Origin: Thermosipho japonicus
GTDB taxonomy: Bacteria; Thermotogota; Thermotogae; Thermotogales; Fervidobacteriaceae
Assembly (NCBI RefSeq): GCF_014201655.1
Contig: NZ_JACHEX010000001.1
Coordinates: 487,751 to 551,750, forward strand
Direction: 5' to 3'
Length of the DNA stretch: 64,000 nucleotides
Under the pieces are notes generated by a model. That model was not told the origin of the DNA. It searched no databases and was given only the letters and a program-made list of their open reading frames with translations. Below, piece after piece: positions 37,051 to 45,800 of the stretch (within the stretch, counting starts at the first letter, position 1; each line of letters starts with the position of its first letter). Position numbers and translations under genes: made by a program.

Positions 37051-38123
37051 CTATCATGGTGTGCTCCACATTCAAGGCACGTCCATTCTCTAATACTTAA
37101 GTTTTTTACTTCTTTATTTATGTATCCGCATTCACTACACATCTGACTTGATGGATAGTATCTGTCTGCTTTTATTATTTCAATCCCACAGCGTTTTGCT
37201 TTGTATTCGAGAAGTTCTTTGAATTTACCCCACGATTGCATGTGGATGTGCTTTGCGAGTTTGTGATTTTGAACCATACCTTTGATATTAAGAGCTTCTA
37301 CCACAATCTTACCAACTTGGTTTTTGCTGGTAAGACTGTGTGTAATCTTATGAATCCAGTCACTTTTTATATTTGCTATTTTTTCGTACAATTTTGCAAG
37401 ACGCAAACGTGCCTTATCCCTATTCTTTGAACCTTTTTGTTTTCTTGATAATCGCTTATGAAGTCTCTTGAGTCGTTTCTCGTATTCAAAAAGATCTGGC
37501 ATGCTGTATTTTCTACCATCACTCAATGTAATTGTGTCCTTAATCCCAAGGTCTATACCTAGAATATTGGTAGAAGTATTTTGTACTTTAACGTCTTTGA
37601 CTTCAAAGACTATTGCAACATAGTATTTGTTCGTCGCCGTTTTGATGAACGTTGCCTGTTTGATTTTTCCATCTTTCGTAATCTTTCTGTGCAATCGAAA
37701 TTTTATGCCTTCTTTAAACTTTGGTACAAATATAAGGCCGTATTTTGGATTATCTTCTTTAATATACAACTGAATATGTTGTGGAACACGAAAAGTTTGT
37801 CGAGAGAATTTCTTTTTCTTGAACCTTGGATAGCCGGCTTGTTTTTTGAAGAAATTTTTGAATGCGCGTTCTAAGTCTTTTAGTGATTGTTGAAGCATTT
37901 GAGAATTTACTTCCTTTAGCCATGAATATTTGTCCATCCTTTTGAGTTTTGTCAAAACAGATGCCCATTCGTTATAGTATGTAGAACGTCCCATCACTTT
38001 GTAAATGGTAGAGGCGTAATTCAAAAAGAAATTGTACACAAATCTGGTGTGACCAAAATGTTTAGAAAGTTTTTCTTCTTGTTCTCTCGTAGGGTAAATA
38101 CGAAATTTGTAGGTTATTAACAT
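36915..38123 (-). CDS. tnpB: RNA-guided endonuclease TnpB
   Basis: A 402-residue TnpB (OrfB) of the IS605 type; such proteins are RNA-guided DNA nucleases and relatives of Cas12. The opening TYKFRIYPTREQEEKLSKHF is typical. The RuvC-like catalytic residues are present: Asp in NILGIDLGIKDTITLSDG, Glu in KIVVEALNIKGMV, and Asp in HHDRDVNAAKNLAKYG. A zinc finger with two CxxC pairs lies between the last two (MCSECGY and WTCLECGAHHD), and the signature YYPSSQMC is intact. The ATG at 38123 follows AAGGACGTGA; the upstream in-frame TTG or ATG within tnpA is less likely. No stop or frameshift is seen, so it should be active. Confidence 0.92.
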   Translation of the reverse strand: MLITYKFRIYPTREQEEKLSKHFGHTRFVYNFFLNYASTIYKVMGRSTYYNEWASVLTKLKRMDKYSWLKEVNSQMLQQSLKDLERAFKNFFKKQAGYPRFKKKKFSRQTFRVPQHIQLYIKEDNPKYGLIFVPKFKEGIKFRLHRKITKDGKIKQATFIKTATNKYYVAIVFEVKDVKVQNTSTNILGIDLGIKDTITLSDGRKYSMPDLFEYEKRLKRLHKRLSRKQKGSKNRDKARLRLAKLYEKIANIKSDWIHKITHSLTSKNQVGKIVVEALNIKGMVQNHKLAKHIHMQSWGKFKELLEYKAKRCGIEIIKADRYYPSSQMCSECGYINKEVKNLSIREWTCLECGAHHDRDVNAAKNLAKYGLILSVGREPSEFTPVDRALAAEPKWGLRVITG

Positions 38124-38523
38124 TTTTATCACGTCCTTGAGATTTGATATATTCTTTCAGTACTTCTAAAGGCGCTCCACCTACTGTCAAAAGGCAATAG
38201 CTCTTAGACCAAAAAGCGGATTTCCAAAGTTTATCTTTGATTTGCGGAAACTCTTTCTTAACAAGTCTAGACGAAGCACTTTTATATGCATTTATGAACT
38301 TAGATAGCTGCGAATTTGGTTGCGCAGAGAACAAAACATGAATATGATCTTTATCATGATTAAATTCCTTGAGTTTAATACGATACTTATCACCAATATA
38401 TTCAAAAATCTCTTTAAGACGATTCGATATACGATCGTTAATTACCGGGCGTCTATATTTTGTCACGAGCACAAGATGATAGTTTAATTTAAATACTGAA
38501 TGATTATTAGATTCAAGAATCAA
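38062..38523 (-). CDS. tnpA: IS200/IS605 Y1 transposase TnpA
   Basis: A 153-residue HUH-type single-strand transposase. Landmarks: FKLNYHLVLVTKYRRPVI at the start, the HUH pair in NHDKDHIHVLFSAQP (His-Ile-His), the SKFINAYKSASSRLVKKEFP helix, LWKSAFWSKSYCLLTVGGAP, and the nucleophilic tyrosine in LKEYIKSQGRDKN. The start is a TTG that follows GGAGGCGAAATAA. Its 3' end overlaps tnpB by 62 bp. The C-terminal tail after the tyrosine (NNLQISYLPYERTRRKTF) runs longer than the catalytic core and coincides with the tnpB start region. Confidence 0.92.
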   Translation of the reverse strand: MILESNNHSVFKLNYHLVLVTKYRRPVINDRISNRLKEIFEYIGDKYRIKLKEFNHDKDHIHVLFSAQPNSQLSKFINAYKSASSRLVKKEFPQIKDKLWKSAFWSKSYCLLTVGGAPLEVLKEYIKSQGRDKNVNNLQISYLPYERTRRKTF

Positions 38524-38548
38524 TTATTTCGCCTCCGTATCGTGTATT

Positions 38549-38586
38549 AACACTAAATATTATATCATATTATCAGCAAAAATCGC
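38549..38586 (-). promoter_or_regulatory. Promoter of tnpA
   Basis: Reading the minus strand, TTGCGA is followed 18 bp later by TATAAT, just inside the left end of the element and upstream of the GGAGG of tnpA. The element thus carries its own promoter. Confidence 0.55.
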
Positions 38587-38642
38587 AAATTCATCTCCAC
38601 CTTATAGAAGGTGGAGTCTTCTTTGCACTTTATTCGATAAAT

Positions 38643-39437
38643 CTAAATTCCAAATGCTGTAAATCTTTTAAGTCCATTTTTCCAAACAAATTCAGATATA
38701 CCAAAAACAACAATTAACCAGAATAGTTGTAGAAAAAGTACGTTAAAAAAGTCTAAAAAAGTCGCCCTATCAAAGAGAAAATTTACAGGCGTATACAACA
38801 TTAATCTAAAAGGAAGTAGTCCAAAAATTGTTTGAAACTGTTGTGGAAAAAGATTTAATGGCAAAAGTGCTCCAGAAAGTATATTTTCAAGCGTCAAATA
38901 GAATGTTATAATCCCAATATTTTCATGCGTGTAAAAAGAAATCAATCCTATAACATACCAAATTAAAAATCTTAATATACTACCCAAAAACGCAAGTATT
39001 AAAAACAAAATCAGTGTTAGAAAATCTGGAAAAACTCTAGTTACCAACCCCAAAAGTATGTATGCAATTGGAGCTACAAAAAGAAAGTACACCGTAACTG
39101 TTGACGCATATTCCATTAGATTAACAACTCCAAACGGGATATTTCTTGAAAGGTAATTAACTATCTCTCCAGAAAAAATCTTTTCCCTTATTTCACGTGA
39201 TTTTCTTATAAAAGGATACATTTGAATTAAAAAAAGTGAAACTGTGTAATAACCAAGAACATACGATTTTTCTACCCCAGAAAATGCCTTGTTGTCTAAA
39301 ATAGATATCCATAGAAAGTAGATCATAAATAATCTTGCAGGATAACCAAAAAGCTTTGTAAATAGCTCCATCCTATTACTAAAAGATCTTTTCAAATTCA
39401 AAATATATGCTTCTTTCATTATATTTAGAATTCTCAT
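38643..39437 (-). CDS. ABC-2-type transporter permease (second subunit)
   Basis: A 264-residue membrane protein with about six hydrophobic helices (for example FMIYFLWISIL, TVYFLFVAPIAYILLG, FLTLILFLILAFLGSILRFL and FWLIVVFGISEFVW). It resembles the permeases paired with NatA/DrrA-like ATPases in export of drugs, lipids or polysaccharide-like compounds (COG3694/COG4587 type). It lies 3 bp after the other permease gene, so the two form a heterodimer with the ATPase upstream. The stop TAG is followed after 1-6 bases by the IS element, so any terminator of this operon has been separated from it. Confidence 0.82.
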   Translation of the reverse strand: MRILNIMKEAYILNLKRSFSNRMELFTKLFGYPARLFMIYFLWISILDNKAFSGVEKSYVLGYYTVSLFLIQMYPFIRKSREIREKIFSGEIVNYLSRNIPFGVVNLMEYASTVTVYFLFVAPIAYILLGLVTRVFPDFLTLILFLILAFLGSILRFLIWYVIGLISFYTHENIGIITFYLTLENILSGALLPLNLFPQQFQTIFGLLPFRLMLYTPVNFLFDRATFLDFFNVLFLQLFWLIVVFGISEFVWKNGLKRFTAFGI

Positions 39438-39440
39438 CTT

Positions 39441-40247
39441 TTATCCTCCATAGCTTTCATATCTTTTCATTCCTAGTTTCCATAAAATTTTGAAAATAGT
39501 TATCCACATCATAATAGAAAAAACAGCCCCTAATAAAAGCGCCCAAAAAGTTCCAATATAATTCATTTTCAAGGTAACAAAAGCGGGAACAGTTGAAGCA
39601 TATCCAAAAGGCAAAAGGGTAATCATAAAAATACGAATAAAGAATGGAAATATTGTATGAGGGTAATTTACTAGCATAGCAAGAGAATCAGAAAGTTCAT
39701 CAATAGCTGATATTTTCCCAAACCAGAAAGAAGCTGTACTTGTAGACATTTGAACCAAAGAGTAAATAAAAACAGCAATAAAATTAAAAAGAAGACCTAT
39801 AAAAAACGATAAAATGTCTAATTTAATTTTGTAAAAATTAATAATGATAATTATCCATATAATTGAAGGAATAGCATTAAAAATATTTTCCAGGCGTATA
39901 TAAAGTATATTTATTAGTACATACGGTTCTAAAGGTTTTGTAAGGTATATATCTAGTTTTCCTGTATATATAAACTTCCATAATTTTCCTGCAACAGGAA
40001 AAAAAATCATAGTAAAGATATGAAAAAACTCTGAAAATGCTGTAAAAAGGTACATTTGTTCTAATGTCCAACCATTAAAAACCTCTATATTTGTATAAAT
40101 AAGCTTCCAAAATAGTATGTTTACTATAAGAAAAAGGGCATTTCCTAGTACATTAAATAAAGTTGAAATTCTAAAATATAAAAGCCTTCTCAAACTCAGC
40201 TCCATACCAATTTTAAGTAACTCAAAATTTCTTTTAAGACTTTTCAA
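39441..40247 (-). CDS. ABC-2-type transporter permease (first subunit)
   Basis: A 268-residue membrane protein with about six helices; hydrophobic stretches include ALFLIVNILFWKLIY, LFTAFSEFFHIFTMIFFPV and FFIGLLFNFIAVFIYSLVQM. It is a paralogue of the next permease. The best start is the TTG at 40247, which follows GGGGGAATTC and overlaps the ATPase stop (TGTTGA); an ATG at 40268 lies before that ribosome site. Together with the ATPase and second permease it forms a complete ABC exporter; the substrate is unknown. Confidence 0.82.
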   Translation of the reverse strand: MKSLKRNFELLKIGMELSLRRLLYFRISTLFNVLGNALFLIVNILFWKLIYTNIEVFNGWTLEQMYLFTAFSEFFHIFTMIFFPVAGKLWKFIYTGKLDIYLTKPLEPYVLINILYIRLENIFNAIPSIIWIIIIINFYKIKLDILSFFIGLLFNFIAVFIYSLVQMSTSTASFWFGKISAIDELSDSLAMLVNYPHTIFPFFIRIFMITLLPFGYASTVPAFVTLKMNYIGTFWALLLGAVFSIMMWITIFKILWKLGMKRYESYGG

Positions 40248-41224
40248 CAGAATTCCCCCACAAGCCAATTTATAATTTCTTCATAACTCATTTCCTCAAT
40301 TCTGAAAGACACAACATTTGAATACATCAAAATCTTTCTTTTTATCTCTTCTATTTCCTCTTTATTCTCATATGGAACTTTTATTTTAACACTATTTCTT
40401 TCAATCTCTATGGGATATCCAAATAATCTGATATTTTCAACTATAGTTTTAGTTGGTTTTCCTTCAAAATCAATAACAAGGTTCTTGTATCCAAATTTAT
40501 TTTTTAAATGTTTTGTTTCAATATCTAATTTTAATTTTCCATTATCTAGCAGCAAAATTCTGGTGCAAAAATCTTTTATCACATAAAATTCATGTGTTAT
40601 TATAAATACCGTCTTTTCAGATCCAAATGGGTAATTTAACAGGAACTCCTTAAAAGCGCTCTTTGCATTTACGTCAAGTCCTATGGTAGGCTCATCAAAG
40701 AAAAAGATGGAAGGATCATGAATTGATGCCATAAGTATTTCTGCCTTCATTCTCTCACCAAGAGAGAGTGTTCTAACTATCCTGTTTAATAACTTTTCTA
40801 TTCCAAAATATTCATCAAAAACTTTTAAACGCTTGTCAAGTTGCTTTTCATTTAATTGATATACAGCTTTATATAATTTTAGGCTATCATAAACGGTAAG
40901 TTCTGGAATAAGAAGAGATTTTTGACCAAAAAGAACACCAATGTTTTTTACATACCTTTTTCTATCTGAAAAAGGATCATACCCCATACATTTACAACCC
41001 CCCGAAGAAGGCGGTATGATCCCAGTTAATATCTTAAAAAGCGTTGATTTTCCACTACCATTTAAACCCAAAACTGCAACCTTTTCACCTTTAGAAATTG
41101 AAAAACTAACGTTTTCCAAAGCTGTGATAGTTTTAAATCGAGGATTGAATAACCTTACAAAAAAATTTCCCTCTTTATTGTCTGCAATTTTATATGTTCT
41201 TGTCAAAGATTCAACCTTTACCAA
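40244..41224 (-). CDS. ABC transporter ATP-binding protein (NatA/DrrA-like)
   Basis: A 326-residue ATPase that powers the two downstream permeases. Walker A is VLGLNGSGKSTLFKILTG, the Q loop lies in LFGQKSLLIPELTVYDSL, the signature is RTLSLGERMKAEILMASIH, Walker B is SIFFFDEPTIGLDVNAK, and the switch histidine is in VFIITHEFYVIKDF. After residue 230 a C-terminal extension (KIKVPYENKEEIEEIKRKIL) is present, as in COG4586-type members. The start is TTG after GGGGGGA. About 23 bp separate it from the DUF1385 gene upstream, so it is probably co-transcribed with it. Confidence 0.92.
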   Translation of the reverse strand: MVKVESLTRTYKIADNKEGNFFVRLFNPRFKTITALENVSFSISKGEKVAVLGLNGSGKSTLFKILTGIIPPSSGGCKCMGYDPFSDRKRYVKNIGVLFGQKSLLIPELTVYDSLKLYKAVYQLNEKQLDKRLKVFDEYFGIEKLLNRIVRTLSLGERMKAEILMASIHDPSIFFFDEPTIGLDVNAKSAFKEFLLNYPFGSEKTVFIITHEFYVIKDFCTRILLLDNGKLKLDIETKHLKNKFGYKNLVIDFEGKPTKTIVENIRLFGYPIEIERNSVKIKVPYENKEEIEEIKRKILMYSNVVSFRIEEMSYEEIINWLVGEFC

Positions 41225-41247
41225 AGATTCCCCCCACTCATCAAAAA

Positions 41248-42108
41248 CTATCCAACGTACTCTACATCTTCATCTGGTTCTTCTCCTTCAAGGGCAAATT
41301 TTAACGATTCTATAGCAACCTCTATTTGCTTTTCATCAGGTTCAGCTGTAGTAAGTTTTTGAAGAAGTAGACCTGGAAAGGACAAAAATCTTAAAAATGG
41401 AAATTTATCAAATAATTTTAAAAGTTCATATGAAACAGATGCCACAACAGGTATTAAAACTATTCTAATTACTATCCTCTCAACCCAAGAAAGTGGACGA
41501 TAAATCCCGAAAATACTAAAAAGAATTATAGCAACTATTAAAAAGATCATTACAAAATTTGTTCCACATCTTGGATGAATGGTTGAATATTTTTTAACAT
41601 TTTCAACAGTTAATTCATCACCGTTTTCATACGCATGAATGGTTTTATGCTCTGAACCGTGATATTGAAATACTCTTTTTACATCTTTCATAAATGAAAT
41701 TATCCAAACATACAACAAAAACAGTCCGAGTCTTATAAACCCATCCACCAAAGAAAATAAAAATTCATCATCTTTTACCCCCAAAAGACCTGTTAAAAAC
41801 ACCGGTAGCATTACAAACAATCCAATACCAACTACTATTGCTATAAAAATTGAAAAAAATGTTTCAGATTTTTTCATTTCTTCTCCTGTTGCAATCTCTG
41901 CAGACCTATCAAGACCTTTTAGACCAAAATACATAGAATAAAAAAGACTAAAAAGTCCCCTTACAAATGGTATTTTCAAAACTTTTTTATTTTTTATCTT
42001 TCCAAGTTCTTCTTTTACAATTTCTCCTTTTTCATTTCTTACAGCAATTACAATCTTTTTACCCATCATCAAAACACCTTCAATGATTGCTTGACCTCCG
42101 ACTTTCAT
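41248..42108 (-). CDS. DUF1385 membrane protein (YqhQ-like)
   Basis: A 286-residue membrane protein of the DUF1385 family, whose biochemical role is not known to me. The family hallmark is the opening KVGGQAIIEGVLMMGKK, followed by FVRGLFSLFYSMYFGLKGL. Several membrane helices (FFSIFIAIVVGIGLFVMLPV, LGLFLLYVWIISF, FVMIFLIVAIILFSIFGIY) and the conserved YHGSEHKTIHAYE and HPRCGTNF motifs suggest a metal- or ligand-binding site at the membrane. The ATG at 42108 follows CAGGAGG. It starts 27 bp after the hairpin that ends the upstream small gene. Confidence 0.88.
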   Translation of the reverse strand: MKVGGQAIIEGVLMMGKKIVIAVRNEKGEIVKEELGKIKNKKVLKIPFVRGLFSLFYSMYFGLKGLDRSAEIATGEEMKKSETFFSIFIAIVVGIGLFVMLPVFLTGLLGVKDDEFLFSLVDGFIRLGLFLLYVWIISFMKDVKRVFQYHGSEHKTIHAYENGDELTVENVKKYSTIHPRCGTNFVMIFLIVAIILFSIFGIYRPLSWVERIVIRIVLIPVVASVSYELLKLFDKFPFLRFLSFPGLLLQKLTTAEPDEKQIEVAIESLKFALEGEEPDEDVEYVG

Positions 42109-42127
42109 ACAATAACCTCCTGTAAAC

Positions 42128-42154
42128 AAAAAAATCGGGGTTATTTCTCCCCGA
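42128..42154 (-). terminator. Terminator overlapping the stop of the small gene
   Basis: On the minus strand TCGGGG (42154-42149) pairs with CCCCGA (42140-42135) and is followed by a T run to 42128. The left arm is part of the last codons of the 77-residue gene. It should reduce readthrough into the DUF1385 gene. Confidence 0.8.
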
Positions 42155-42374
42155 GAATCTCAAGTATTTTTCTTGCATTTTCATCTTCCAAAATAATTTT
42201 AAAAAACTTATACGCGTTATTATCTTCTTCTGAATTTTTACCTAAAAAGTATTGGCGAACCTTTTTAGCAAAGTCTTCTCGTTCCTCGCCACTCATGTTT
42301 GCAACATCTTTAACAATATTCAAGAGTCTTTCATCATCCCTACAGCTTTGAGCAATATACTCTAAATCATTCAT
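42141..42374 (-). CDS. Small acidic protein of unknown function
   Basis: I do not recognise this 77-residue protein. It is strongly charged and looks all-helical (SCRDDERLLNIVKDVANMSG, EEREDFAKKVRQYFLGK, YKFFKIILEDENARKILEIL) with no membrane segment. Two Asp/Glu-rich helices flank a short Asn-rich link. It starts 7 bp after spoVS and has only a weak ribosome site, so it may be translated by coupling. A terminator overlaps its stop codon. The codon pattern and its conserved-looking helix layout make it a likely real gene rather than a random frame. Confidence 0.7.
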   Translation of the reverse strand: MNDLEYIAQSCRDDERLLNIVKDVANMSGEEREDFAKKVRQYFLGKNSEEDNNAYKFFKIILEDENARKILEILGEK

Positions 42375-42381
42375 CCAATAA

Positions 42382-42654
42382 TTATTCCGCCTTCTTTGTT
42401 AAATATACTTTAAAAGAAATTCCTGTTCTTGTTTCACCATCGATCTCTACTTCAATAAATCCTGGAACGGCATATAAATCTTTACCTTCTTCTGATAAAA
42501 ACCTTCTTGCTACTGCCAGAGCTTTTGAAGCTTGATTAACAGCTCCAGCACCTATAGCTTGGATCTCAAGTTTTTCATTCTTGTTTAGAGATCCAACAAT
42601 AGCACCTGCTACCTTGTTAGGATTAGATTTTGAGCTAACCTTAAGTGTTTCCAT
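42382..42654 (-). CDS. spoVS: Stage V sporulation protein S homologue
   Basis: A 90-residue Alba-like protein of the SpoVS family, involved in spore formation and division control in Bacillus but also found in non-sporulating thermophiles. The sequence TLKVSSKSNPNKVAGAIVGS and QAIGAGAVNQASKALAVARR with PGFIEVEIDGETRTGISFKV is typical. The ATG at 42654 follows AGGAGGAG; the frame stays open upstream (28 more residues to a start at 42738), but that part lies across the promoter and is not conserved-looking. Its partners here are unknown. Alba-fold proteins bind nucleic acid, so a regulatory role is possible. Confidence 0.92.
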   Translation of the reverse strand: METLKVSSKSNPNKVAGAIVGSLNKNEKLEIQAIGAGAVNQASKALAVARRFLSEEGKDLYAVPGFIEVEIDGETRTGISFKVYLTKKAE

Positions 42655-42710
42655 AGCTATACCACTCCTCCTTGAACAGATATTAATAGAACTGTTACTA
42701 ATACGATTAT

Positions 42711-42738
42711 ATTTTAACATAAAATTACAAAAATTCAA
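42711..42738 (-). promoter_or_regulatory. Promoter of spoVS
   Basis: On the minus strand TTGAAT (42738-42733) and TAAAAT (42716-42711) are 16 bp apart, and the -10 has an extended TGT before it. It lies in the 164-bp gap between polC and spoVS; no terminator for polC was seen there. Confidence 0.6.
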
Positions 42739-42818
42739 AATTTTATAAAAATTTATATTCTGATCATATTACAACTTTATTTTTTACCATAAAATATTGA
42801 TTTTTTTTTCGTTTTTCT

Positions 42819-45800
42819 TTAGAAATCAAACAACGATGACTGGTCTGTTTCAGGTAAGTTATTTAATATCTTCAATTTTTTCATAGTAGTTATATGTGCT
42901 TTACTTAATTTTGTTCTCTTTTTCAAATCCTCTATTGAAGTAAATTCTTTTTCTTCTCTTGCTTGAACAATTGAATATGCAACACTATCTCCAACACCTG
43001 GAATTCTGTTTAAAGGAATCCTTAGTTTATTATCTTCAATTAAAAACCTTCTGTAATCACTCTTTAATATATCTGGAGGCAAAAATGAAAAACCTCTTAA
43101 ATACATTTCTAAAGCTGCTTCAAGTACTTTTTCTTCGTTCTTTTCCTTTACATCTTTTTTCATTTTTACACTAAGTTCAGTTAATCTCTTTTTTATAGCA
43201 TTTGGACCTTTCAAAATTATTTCAATGGAAAATTCATCTCCCTTAATAGAGAAGAACGCTGCATAATATGCAAGCGGAAAATGTACTTTAAAGTAAGCAA
43301 TTCTAAATGCCATACTAACATACGCAACAGCATGAGCCTTAGGGAAAAGATATTTTATCTTTTTACAAGATTCTATAAACCATTCTGGTACATTATGCTC
43401 TCTCATCAAATCCTCTTCTTCTTTTGTAATACCTTTTCCTTTTCTAACCTTCTCCATTATCTTAAAGGCCGTTGATTCTTCAACCCCTGCTTTTATAAGG
43501 TAAATCATTATGTCATCACGACAAGAAATAACTTCTGAAAGTGTTGCTTTTCCGGACCTAATTATATCTTGCGCATTATTAAGCCAAACATCGGTACCGT
43601 GTGAAAGCCCTGAAATTCTAACAAGCTCTGCAAATGATTTTGGCCTTGTTTCTTTAAGCATTTCCTGGACAAAATCGGTACCAAATTCAGGAATTCCAAT
43701 AGTACCAACATCCATTCCTAAATCAGATGCTCTTACTTTTAAAGGCTTTAAAGACGAAAAAATTTCCAACGTTTCCTTATCATCCATAGGAACTGTGGTG
43801 GGATCTACTCCCGTATACTCATATAAAAGTTTAATCATTGTAGGATCATCGTGCCCTAGTGCATCAAGTTTTACCAAATCATCATGTATTGATTCATATG
43901 CAAAATGAGTTGTACACATTTCAGAATCTTTCTTGTTTGCTGGATACTGGATTGGAGTAAAATCATATACGGTCATATCCTTCGGAACGATCATTAGACC
44001 TCCAGGATGCTGACCTGTTGTTCTTTTTACCCCTGCAACCTTTTCTGCCAGCCTTACTTGTTCCGCTGTATTTAAAGTTTCATCTTTTAACTCCACATAA
44101 CTTCTAACATAACCAATTGCACTTCTTTCGGCAATTGTACTGATTGTTCCAGCCCTAAGAACGTTATCTTTTCCAAATAACTCAACAATATAGTTGTGCG
44201 CCCTTTCTTGATACTCACCAGAAAAATTCAAATCTATATCCGGAACCTTATCACCTTTAAATCCCATAAAAACTTCAAAAGGAATATCTTGACCTGTTTT
44301 ATTTAATTTTGTTCCACATTTTGGGCACAATTTATCAGGCAAATCATAACCTGAACCAACTTTCTTTGAAAATTCAAGGTATTTGCAGTTTGGACAAATA
44401 TAGTGCGGCGGAAGTGGATTAACTTCCGTTATACCCATAAGGTATGCAACAAATGAAGAACCAACAGAACCCCTAGAACCAACAACATAACCATCTTCAT
44501 TTGCCTTTTTTACTATAAGATGTGCGATTTCATACAAAACTGCATAACCGTTATCAATTATACTTTTAAGTTCCTTTTCAAGCCTTTTTTCAATAACATC
44601 TGGAAGTGGATCACCATAAAGCTCTTTGGCTCTCTTTAGAGATAAATTTCTAACATTCTCTTCTGCGCCATCAATTATTGGTGGATGGAGCTTTTTCTTT
44701 ACCGGCGCAATATCTTCAATCATATCTGCAATTTTATTTGGATTTTCTATAACTATTTCTCTAGCAATTTTTTCGTCTTCAAATATTTCCATTGCCTCTT
44801 TTAGTAATTCATCAGTAGTTCTAAGATAAAGCTGTGCATCTTTATCGCGTAGATCTTCATCATGTGGATTACTTTTTTCCTTCGGCGAAAGTAAAACATG
44901 CCTTGCCTTTATATCTTCTGGTTCTAAATAATGAGCGTTATCAACCATTACAACGGGCATTTTTAACCTTTTTGCAAGGAAATAAAGCCTTTTAAATATC
45001 TCCTTTGCCTGTTCTTTATTTACTGAAACAATAGTACTAAGCGGGAAAATCTCAACATAATCATACTCTTTTAAAAGCTCAATTATTTCCTCATCGGTTG
45101 CAGAACCCTTTAATGCTTCAAAAATTTCTCCCTGCTCACAGCCTGTACCAAATATCAACCCTTCTTTATATTCTTTTAAAACATTCTTTGGAACAAAAGG
45201 CACATATTTGAAATATTTTACATGTGCATCTGAAACTAATTTATACAAATTTTTCAATCCTATTTTGTCTTTAACTAAGATAGTTATGTGATTAAATACT
45301 CTCTTTGTCCTTATACTGGAAATAGAAGTACCTGCTTTTAGTTTATTTATATCATTTAAACTATTTATTCCCATCTTACCTAATATTTCAATTAATTTAC
45401 CAAAAAGTTCTGCAGTCACACTTGCATCCTCAAAAGCTCTGTGATGCTTAAATGGTCCAAGTTTGAAATATTCAACAAGTTTTCCGAGGCCGAAAGACTT
45501 AACCTTCCCTTTCAAAACTACCCTTGAAAGTTTCAATGTATCAAGATAAGGCATTATAAAATCTTTATCGTACATTTTCCTGTAAACTTCCCTAATAAAT
45601 CCATAGTCAAAGTCTGCATTATGTGCAACAAGAACAGTACCTTCTATAAATTCCAAAAATTTTGGAAAAACTTCTTCTATACCTGGTGCATCTTTTAACA
45701 TATCATTTGTTATTCCAGTAAGTTTTTGGGTAAATTCATTTATATCTTTGCTTGGTTTTACAAAACTTTTAAAGGTATCAATAATTTTTCCATCTTTGTA

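Larger units (their letters stand above)
36876..38636 (-). mobile_element. IS200/IS605-family insertion sequence (tnpA + tnpB)
   Basis: The element contains a Y1 transposase gene and a TnpB gene, both on the minus strand, with subterminal hairpins instead of inverted repeats. The right end has the hairpin 36884-36905 and finishes in TTCAC (minus strand; last base 36876). The left end has a 9-bp hairpin at 38595-38616. Both hairpins share the plus-strand loop string TTATAGAAG (36891-36899 and 38602-38610). The left boundary is set at 38636 because TTTAT just outside (38637-38641, minus strand) is a plausible target motif; it may be off by some bases. Both genes look intact, so the copy may be active. 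It lies directly behind the stop of an ABC permease gene. Confidence 0.85.

Noticed and set aside
36886-37146. Plus-strand frame of 86 codons over tnpB
   Set aside because: It is a shadow of the zinc-finger end of tnpB and the IS right end; no ribosome site.
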